A stretch of DNA of 10,984 nt. Source: an uncultured Clostridia bacterium. Lineage in GTDB: Bacteria > Bacillota > Clostridia > Oscillospirales > Acutalibacteraceae. The stretch covers positions 1 through 10,984 of the forward strand of contig CALYNW010000010.1 of the NCBI GenBank assembly GCA_945224895.1, in the 5' to 3' direction. A model generated the notes under the pieces. The model was not told where the DNA came from, made no database searches, and saw only the letters and a list, made by a program, of their open reading frames with translations. A program made the translations under genes and the position numbers. The number at the start of each line of letters is the position of its first letter. Positions within the stretch are counted from its first letter, which is position 1. Below are positions 6,328 to 10,984 of this stretch, one piece after another.

Positions 6328-6357
6328 TTGTTTATTTTAAGCCAAAATGCAGATAAT
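6328..6357 (+). promoter_or_regulatory. Weak candidate promoter of the Rieske oxidoreductase gene
   Basis: TTGTTT (6328-6333), an 18-base spacer and GATAAT (6352-6357) lie between the preceding terminator and the TTG start at 6387. The -35 box is poor and overlaps the terminator T tract, so this is only a candidate. Some transcription may instead read through from the symporter gene. Confidence 0.3.
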
Positions 6358-6386
6358 AGAGTAAATACTTTTTTGGGAATGATATT

Positions 6387-7700
6387 TTGGAATCTGTATG
6401 GAATAAAAGCAGGGATGTAAAAGAATTTAATCCTATAGACAAAAATGTTAAAACCGATGTGCTTATTGTGGGCGGAGGCTTGGCAGGTGTCCTTTGTGCC
6501 CTTATGCTTGACAGGAAAAATATTGATTATATCCTTGTTGAGCAGGGTAAAATCTGTGACAAAACAACATTAAACACAACTGCTAAAATCACTATTCAGC
6601 AGGGGCTTATTTACAGCAGGGTTCTTGACGAATTCGATTTGGAAACGGCACAGCTTTTTCTTTCTGCCAACAGAGAAGCCTTTGATATGCTTTGCAGGCT
6701 TTGCGAAGAAACAGAATGTCACTTTGAGTATAAGGACAATTATGTTTACTCTATTGATGATGGAAAGAAAATTGAAAAAGAGCTTAACGCTCTTGGAAAA
6801 ATCGGATATAACGCAGGATATTCAAAATGTGAAGGATTGCCCTTTGAAACAGCAGGAGCCGTAAAATTTAAAAATCAGGCTCAGTTTAATCCTTTGGAAT
6901 TTGTTTCTCAAATATCAGAGGAGCTGAATATCTATGAAAATACAAGAGTTCTTGATATTTGTGATAAAACAGCTTTGACCGACAAGGGGAAAATTACGGC
7001 TGATAAAATAATTATGGCTACTCATTTTCCGTTTATCAACAGACACGGCTTTTATTTTATAAAAATGTTTCAGCACCGTTCCTATGTCATTGCCTGCGAA
7101 AATGCCGAGGATGTGGACGGAATGTATGTTGACGAAAGCAAAAAAGGTATGTCATTCAGAAATTATAAGGATTTGCTCTTTATCGGCGGAGGCGGTCACA
7201 GAACAGGCAAGCAGGGAGGAGGATGGCAGGAGCTTTCCGATTTTGTATACAGGCATTATCCAAATGCAAATGAAAAATATCGTTGGGCGGCACAGGACTG
7301 TATGACTCTTGACGGCATACCGTATATCGGCAGGTATTCAAAAAATACGCCTAATCTTTTTGTTGCAACAGGCTTTAACAAATGGGGAATGGTTAATTCA
7401 ATGCTCAGTGCTATGCTGCTTACAGATTTAATTAAGGAAAAGGAGAATCAGTATGAGGCTGTTTTTTCACCCTTGCGGACTGTTATCCGACCTCAGTTTG
7501 CGGTAAACTCCTTTGAGGCTGTAACAAGTCTATTAACGCCCACTAAAAAGAGATGTACTCATTTAGGCTGTGCACTTAAATGGAATTCGCAGGAGCACAC
7601 TTGGGATTGTCCCTGTCACGGCTCAAGATATACAAAAAACGGAGAAATAATAGAAAATCCTGCCGTTGAAGAATTAAGAATTAATAAACCAAAAAAGTAA
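6387..7700 (+). CDS. FAD-dependent oxidoreductase with C-terminal Rieske [2Fe-2S] motif
   Basis: The 437-residue protein joins a DAO-type flavin oxidoreductase to a Rieske iron-sulfur module. The FAD-binding motif is VLIVGGGLAGVLCAL (25-39), with the matching acidic residue Glu52 at the end of the second strand. LFVATGFNKWGM (324-335) is the second FAD-contacting block. Rieske ligands are Cys390, His392, Cys408 and His411 in CTHLGC and CPCHGS. Cys395 and Cys410 can form the disulfide seen in bc1-type Rieske proteins. The fusion type is known in Firmicutes (YhfW-like); substrate and partner are unknown. No signal peptide or twin-arginine motif, so probably cytosolic. The start is TTG at 6387: the first in-frame ATG falls inside the FAD fold, and the GGGAATGA upstream is a modest ribosome site. 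The Rieske part is unusually short. Confidence 0.9.
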   Translation: MESVWNKSRDVKEFNPIDKNVKTDVLIVGGGLAGVLCALMLDRKNIDYILVEQGKICDKTTLNTTAKITIQQGLIYSRVLDEFDLETAQLFLSANREAFDMLCRLCEETECHFEYKDNYVYSIDDGKKIEKELNALGKIGYNAGYSKCEGLPFETAGAVKFKNQAQFNPLEFVSQISEELNIYENTRVLDICDKTALTDKGKITADKIIMATHFPFINRHGFYFIKMFQHRSYVIACENAEDVDGMYVDESKKGMSFRNYKDLLFIGGGGHRTGKQGGGWQELSDFVYRHYPNANEKYRWAAQDCMTLDGIPYIGRYSKNTPNLFVATGFNKWGMVNSMLSAMLLTDLIKEKENQYEAVFSPLRTVIRPQFAVNSFEAVTSLLTPTKKRCTHLGCALKWNSQEHTWDCPCHGSRYTKNGEIIENPAVEELRINKPKK

Positions 7701-7718
7701 AATTTGCCGTTTTTTATA

Positions 7719-7747
7719 TTGTAATTTATTCGCTTAGCATATATAAT
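7719..7747 (+). promoter_or_regulatory. Promoter of the 223-residue unknown gene
   Basis: TTGTAA (7719-7724), exactly 17 bases, then a perfect TATAAT (7742-7747) form a good sigma-A promoter 30 bases before the start codon at 7778. The boxes are identical to those of the rluA operon promoter. Confidence 0.72.
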
Positions 7748-7777
7748 AGGGTTAGTGAAAGCGGGGGATTGTATACT

Positions 7778-8449
7778 ATGGCTAATAAAAGACTTCTTGA
7801 AATTGCCGAGGCAAAGGAAAAGGAAGAGGCTAAAAGGGAAATTGTCAACGAGGATATAAGCGACGATAAGCTGATTGCTTTTTACTTTGACGATAAGCTT
7901 TATTATTATGCTGTCAGGGATAACATTCTTGTTTTTGACCATCACAAGGAGCTTTTTTATACACTTACCATTGATGAAATAAAGAATTCCGATCATCCCT
8001 TTTTCAGGAAAATTTACTTTATGGTATGCAATCAGCAGGACGATATTATCAAGCTGTATATTAACAGAAACGGCAATTACGAAAGCCTGTCCTTTACAAG
8101 AAGGGTTGATGCGGTTTTCATTTTTCGTAAGCTGAAAAGAGTTGCTTCCCGTGAGAATGAGAATATTGACGAAATTCTTTTGGAGAAAAACGGGGTCCTT
8201 ATCGAAAGCTATAAGTGCAATGAAGAAAAGCAACGCTTTTATAAGAACTTCAAGGAGCTGAAAAGCAGGGTTGTTAAGAAGGACGATAATGCTGTTATTA
8301 TCGAGGAATCCCCCGAGGTCAGCACACTCATTAAGGTTGAGGATACTGTCGACTCATTGATAGGCTCCGCTATTACAAGGGGGAGTGCAGAGCTTGATAA
8401 TGATAAGCTTGATAAATGTATTGAGCTTCTTAATTCCTTGAAAAAATAA
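7778..8449 (+). CDS. Protein of unknown function, single-gene unit
   Basis: I do not recognise this 223-residue protein. It starts with a highly charged helix (about 4-22, Glu/Lys/Ala-rich). A beta-rich middle full of aromatic residues follows (LIAFYFDDKLYYYAVRDNILVF, 32-53, then FRKIYFMV and IKLYINRNGNYESLSFTRR). The C-terminal half is charged and ends in a short helix (LDKCIELLNSLKK). There is no signal peptide, membrane segment or metal-binding cluster; its few cysteines are scattered. The ATG at 7778 is chosen because GGGGG (7763-7767) lies 10 bases upstream; a TTG at 7769 is too close to it. The gene has its own promoter (7719-7747) and terminator (8461-8479), so it is transcribed alone. 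A small cytosolic house-keeping or stress role is possible, but nothing in the sequence shows it. Confidence 0.8.
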   Translation: MANKRLLEIAEAKEKEEAKREIVNEDISDDKLIAFYFDDKLYYYAVRDNILVFDHHKELFYTLTIDEIKNSDHPFFRKIYFMVCNQQDDIIKLYINRNGNYESLSFTRRVDAVFIFRKLKRVASRENENIDEILLEKNGVLIESYKCNEEKQRFYKNFKELKSRVVKKDDNAVIIEESPEVSTLIKVEDTVDSLIGSAITRGSAELDNDKLDKCIELLNSLKK

Positions 8450-8460
8450 ATTTATTTATT

Positions 8461-8479
8461 AACCGCCATTATGGCGGTT
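8461..8479 (+). terminator. Intrinsic terminator after the 223-residue unknown gene
   Basis: AACCGCCA and TGGCGGTT form a GC-rich 8-bp stem around the loop TTA, and the right arm runs into eight or so T residues (8478-8484). It sits 11 bases after the stop codon. This is a textbook rho-independent terminator. Confidence 0.93.
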
Positions 8480-8505
8480 TTTTTGTTAAAGCATCAGAAA
8501 AACAA

Positions 8506-8519
8506 TGTAAAAATATACA
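8506..8519 (+). promoter_or_regulatory. Weaker candidate ArgR box (distal) upstream of argG
   Basis: TGTAAAAATATACA matches 11 of 14 positions of the ArgR/AhrC half-pair consensus TGAATWWWWATTCA and is itself a near-palindrome. Its centre is 41 bases, about four helical turns, from the stronger site at 8547-8560. That spacing would place both on the same face of the DNA. Confidence 0.35.
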
Positions 8520-8546
8520 AATATTACGTATAAAATGACGAATATT

Positions 8547-8560
8547 TGAATAATTATACA
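8547..8560 (+). promoter_or_regulatory. Candidate ArgR (AhrC) operator upstream of argG
   Basis: TGAATAATTATACA matches 13 of 14 positions of the ARG-box consensus TGAATWWWWATTCA known from E. coli ArgR and B. subtilis AhrC. It lies 17 bases before the -35 box of the argG promoter, in front of arginine-synthesis genes, where an arginine-responsive repressor would be expected. The assignment rests on consensus and context only. Confidence 0.6.
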
Positions 8561-8576
8561 AACTTTATAAAAACAC

Positions 8577-8605
8577 TTGCAATGACGATACCTTGTTATT
8601 ATAAT
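8577..8605 (+). promoter_or_regulatory. Promoter of the argGH operon
   Basis: TTGCAA (8577-8582), exactly 17 bases, then a perfect TATAAT (8600-8605) match the sigma-A pattern. Transcription would start near 8612, leaving a leader of about 38 bases before argG. Confidence 0.75.
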
Positions 8606-8649
8606 GTATATCAGTTGGTAAAATTAATCTTTAAAGGAGATATTTAGTT

Positions 8650-9888
8650 ATGGCAAAGGAAATTAAAAAAGTAGTTCTTGCTTATTCAGGCGGACTTGAT
8701 ACATCAATCATTATCCCTTGGCTTAAGGAAAATTACAATAACTGTGAGGTTATCGCCGTATCCGGTGATGTAGGTCAGGGTACAGAGCTTGACGGACTTG
8801 AAGAAAAGGCTATTAAAACAGGCGCTTCAAAGCTTTATGTACTTGATTTAAAAGATGATTATGCAGAAAATTATATTATGCCTTGTCTTAAGGCAGGCGC
8901 AGATTATGAGACATACCTTCTCGGAACCTCTCATGCACGTCCCTGTATCGCAAAGGCTCTTGCTGAAATAGCAATTAAAGAGGGCGCAGATGCAATCTGT
9001 CACGGCTGTACAGGTAAGGGTAACGACCAGGTAAGATTTGAACTGACCTTAAAGGCATTTGCTCCCGAAATGCAGATTATTGCTCCTTGGCGTGAATGGG
9101 ATATTAAGTCCCGTGAAGAGGAAATCGAATATGCCGAGGCACACAATATCCCTCTTAAGATAAACCGTGAAACAAACTATTCAAAGGATAAGAATGTTTG
9201 GCACCTTTCCCACGAGGGACTTGACCTTGAGGACCCTGCAAACGAGCCAATGTATTCAAAGGAAGGCTTCCTTGAGCTTGGCGTAGCACCTGAGCAGGCA
9301 CCTGACGAGCCTACATATGTTACAATTCATTTTGAAAAGGGTGTTCCTACTGCTATTGACGGCGAGGTTATGAAGGCTCTTACTATTATCGAAAAGCTCA
9401 ATGAGCTTGGCGGTAAGAACGGTATCGGTCTTCTTGATATAGTTGAAAATCGTCTTGTGGGTATGAAGAGCCGTGGTGTATATGAAACTCCCGGCGGAAC
9501 AATTCTTTACAAGGCTCACGAGCTTCTTGAAATGATTACTCTTGACCGTGAAACCTCTCACTACAAAAAGCTTGTTGCAGAAAAATTCGGTGAGCTTGTT
9601 TATAACGGACTTTGGTTTACTCCTTTGCGTGAAGCACTTTCCGCCTTTGTTGATAAAACACAGGAAACAGTTACAGGTGACGTTAAGCTTAAGCTTTACA
9701 AGGGTAATATCATCAACGCAGGTGTAACATCACCGTATTCACTTTATGATGAAAATATTGCCTCCTTCGGTGAGGACGGCGGTGCTTACAATCAGGCAGA
9801 TTCAGCAGGCTTTATTAACCTTTTCGGCCTTTCAATTAAGGTTAAGGCTCTTCTTGACAAGCAGAGAGAAGAAAATAACGCAGAATAA
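8650..9888 (+). CDS. argG: Argininosuccinate synthase
   Basis: ArgG condenses citrulline and aspartate with ATP to argininosuccinate, AMP and pyrophosphate, the next-to-last step of arginine synthesis in the cytoplasm. The 412-residue length is normal. The ATP-binding P-loop of the N-type pyrophosphatase family is AYSGGLDTS (11-19). Further family blocks are [17 protein letters not shown] (about 92-108), [14 protein letters not shown] (117-130), APWREWD (145-151), the [19 protein letters not shown] segment and, in the C-terminal half, the [11 protein letters not shown] segment. These mark ArgG clearly. AAAGGAG (8633-8639) lies 10 bases before ATG at 8650. It is the first gene of an operon with argH, behind a strong promoter with candidate ArgR sites. 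Codon use is like that of its neighbours. Confidence 0.98.
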   Translation: MAKEIKKVVLAYSGGLDTSIIIPWLKENYNNCEVIAVSGDVGQGTELDGLEEKAIKTGASKLYVLDLKDDYAENYIMPCLKAGADYETYLLGTSHARPCIAKALAEIAIKEGADAICHGCTGKGNDQVRFELTLKAFAPEMQIIAPWREWDIKSREEEIEYAEAHNIPLKINRETNYSKDKNVWHLSHEGLDLEDPANEPMYSKEGFLELGVAPEQAPDEPTYVTIHFEKGVPTAIDGEVMKALTIIEKLNELGGKNGIGLLDIVENRLVGMKSRGVYETPGGTILYKAHELLEMITLDRETSHYKKLVAEKFGELVYNGLWFTPLREALSAFVDKTQETVTGDVKLKLYKGNIINAGVTSPYSLYDENIASFGEDGGAYNQADSAGFINLFGLSIKVKALLDKQREENNAE

Positions 9889-9905
9889 TATATTAAGATA
9901 TTCGG

Positions 9906-9934
9906 TAAGTCGGGGAAGATTCTTTCCCGATTTA
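9906..9934 (+). promoter_or_regulatory. Intergenic hairpin between argG and argH
   Basis: TAAGTCGGGGAAG (9906-9918) pairs with CTTTCCCGATTTA (9922-9934) over 13 bp, with two G-T pairs and the loop ATT. TCTTTATAAT follows, not a true T run, so it may be a partial terminator, a processing or stability element, or an attenuator that lowers argH relative to argG. The argH ribosome site starts 11 bases downstream. Confidence 0.6.
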
Positions 9935-9955
9935 TCTTTATAATGAGGTACAGCT

Positions 9956-10984
9956 ATGGCACAGTTATGGAAGGGCAGGTTTAAAAAGGAGCTTGCTAAG
10001 GAAACAAACGATTTTAATTCCTCAATAAAATTTGATTGCAGAATGTTTGAGGAGGATATAAAGGGAAGTATTGCCCACGCTACCATGCTTGGTGCAACAG
10101 GCATAATCGACAAAAGCGAAAGCGATAAAATCGTAAACGGTCTGGGCGATATTCTTGACGATATTAAAAGCGGCAAGCTTGAAATTGATATGGAGGCAGA
10201 GGATATTCATACCTTTGTTGAGGGTGAGCTGACTGCAAGGCTCGGTCAGACAGGTAAAAGGCTTCATACCGCGAGGTCAAGAAATGACCAGGTAGCCCTT
10301 GATATCAGACTTGTTCTCAGAAAAGAAATTGACGAAATCAGCGAAAAAATAAAAGAGCTTATTTCTGTTTTATGTAATAAAGCAGAAGAAAATAAGTATA
10401 CCATTATGCCCGGATATACCCATCTCCAAAGGGCACAGCCCATAACCTTTGCCCATCATCTTATGGCGTATTCCTCAATGCTTTGCAGGGATTTAGACAG
10501 ACTCGGCGATGTTAAAAGAAGAATGAATGTTTTACCTCTTGGCAGTGGTGCTTTGGCAGGTACAACTTATCCTCTTGACAGAAATATGGTTGCTGACCTT
10601 TTAGGCTTTGACGAGGTTTCCTCAAACAGTCTTGACGGTGTCTCAGACAGAGATTTTTGCATTGAGCTTGCATCAGCATTGTCACTTATCATGGTGCATC
10701 TTTCACGCTTTAGTGAAGAAATAATTATGTGGTGCAGCTGGGAGTTCAAATTTGTTGAGCTTGACGACGCATTTTCCACAGGCTCCAGCATTATGCCCCA
10801 AAAGAAAAATCCCGATATAGCAGAGCTTGTAAGAGGTAAAAGCGGAAGAGTATTCGGCGATTTGACAACACTTCTTACAGTTATGAAGGGTATCGCCCTT
10901 GCTTATAACAAGGATATGCAGGAGGATAAGGAGGCAATCTTTGACGCAGTTGATACGGTTAAAATGTGCCTTAATGCCTTTACT
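9956..10984 (+). CDS. argH: Argininosuccinate lyase (partial, cut by the window edge)
   Basis: ArgH splits argininosuccinate into arginine and fumarate, completing arginine synthesis begun by ArgG. The first 343 residues are present and the frame is still open at the right edge; family members are about 460 residues. Visible marks are the opening MAQLWKGRF, the [15 protein letters not shown] block (about 31-45), [12 protein letters not shown] (106-117), [11 protein letters not shown] (152-162) and the fumarase/aspartase-superfamily signature [15 protein letters not shown] (276-290), which carries the catalytic serine in its flexible loop. The ATG at 9956 has GAGG (9945-9948) 7 bases upstream. 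The gap to argG is 67 bases and holds a hairpin, but both genes surely share the upstream promoter. Confidence 0.97.
   Translation, partial: MAQLWKGRFKKELAKETNDFNSSIKFDCRMFEEDIKGSIAHATMLGATGIIDKSESDKIVNGLGDILDDIKSGKLEIDMEAEDIHTFVEGELTARLGQTGKRLHTARSRNDQVALDIRLVLRKEIDEISEKIKELISVLCNKAEENKYTIMPGYTHLQRAQPITFAHHLMAYSSMLCRDLDRLGDVKRRMNVLPLGSGALAGTTYPLDRNMVADLLGFDEVSSNSLDGVSDRDFCIELASALSLIMVHLSRFSEEIIMWCSWEFKFVELDDAFSTGSSIMPQKKNPDIAELVRGKSGRVFGDLTTLLTVMKGIALAYNKDMQEDKEAIFDAVDTVKMCLNAFT

Noticed and set aside
7616..8233. Long open frame on the minus strand (205 codons)
   Set aside because: It spans the end of the Rieske gene, a promoter and most of the 223-residue gene, has no ribosome site and no sensible domain. 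It is a shadow of the plus-strand genes.
1..10984. Mobile elements, CRISPR arrays, tRNA/rRNA genes, riboswitches, toxin-antitoxin or defence genes
   Set aside because: I found no transposase or integrase motif, no regularly spaced direct repeats, no tRNA cloverleaf or CCA end and no leader resembling a known riboswitch. All clear genes are ordinary chromosomal ones.

Overview
The window looks like a housekeeping stretch of a low-GC Gram-positive anaerobe of the class Clostridia, most likely an Oscillospiraceae/Ruminococcaceae-type gut bacterium. The evidence is the AT-rich intergenic DNA, strong AGGAGG-type ribosome binding sites, sigma-A-like promoters with 17-base spacers, the rsmD-coaD-coiled-coil gene order, and Firmicutes-style protein sequences. 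The genus is an inference from memory and was not tested by any search.

Layout. Positions 1-183 hold four small hairpins and an open frame of unknown meaning. A tight plus-strand operon follows: rsmD (16S rRNA methyltransferase), coaD (coenzyme A biosynthesis) and a small coiled-coil protein built of 11-residue repeats. It ends at a strong terminator (1790-1826). A convergent minus-strand short-chain dehydrogenase (1866-2534) comes next. Back-to-back promoters at 2550-2613 separate it from a second plus-strand operon in which three genes overlap by 4 bases each: an unknown 171-residue protein, an RluA-type pseudouridine synthase, and a two-helix membrane protein. Then come single-gene units: a GPH-family sugar:cation symporter with its own terminator; a FAD-dependent oxidoreductase with a C-terminal Rieske 2Fe-2S motif (TTG start); and an unknown 223-residue protein with a clear promoter and terminator. 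The window closes with the arginine genes argG and argH. argH runs off the right edge. Upstream of argG are a good promoter and two candidate ArgR boxes, and a hairpin lies between argG and argH.

How the genes fit together. ArgG and ArgH carry out the last two steps of arginine synthesis (citrulline to argininosuccinate to arginine plus fumarate), and the candidate ArgR sites agree with that. RsmD and RluA modify rRNA or another RNA. CoaD makes dephospho-CoA. The symporter, SDR and Rieske-oxidoreductase genes are separate units with no visible substrate link to each other.

I see no CRISPR array, transposase, tRNA, rRNA, phage gene or defence system. The observations most worth following are the regular hendecad coiled coil next to coaD, the hairpin cluster at the left edge, the shortened Rieske module, the candidate ArgR operators and argG-argH hairpin, and the two unrecognised proteins.
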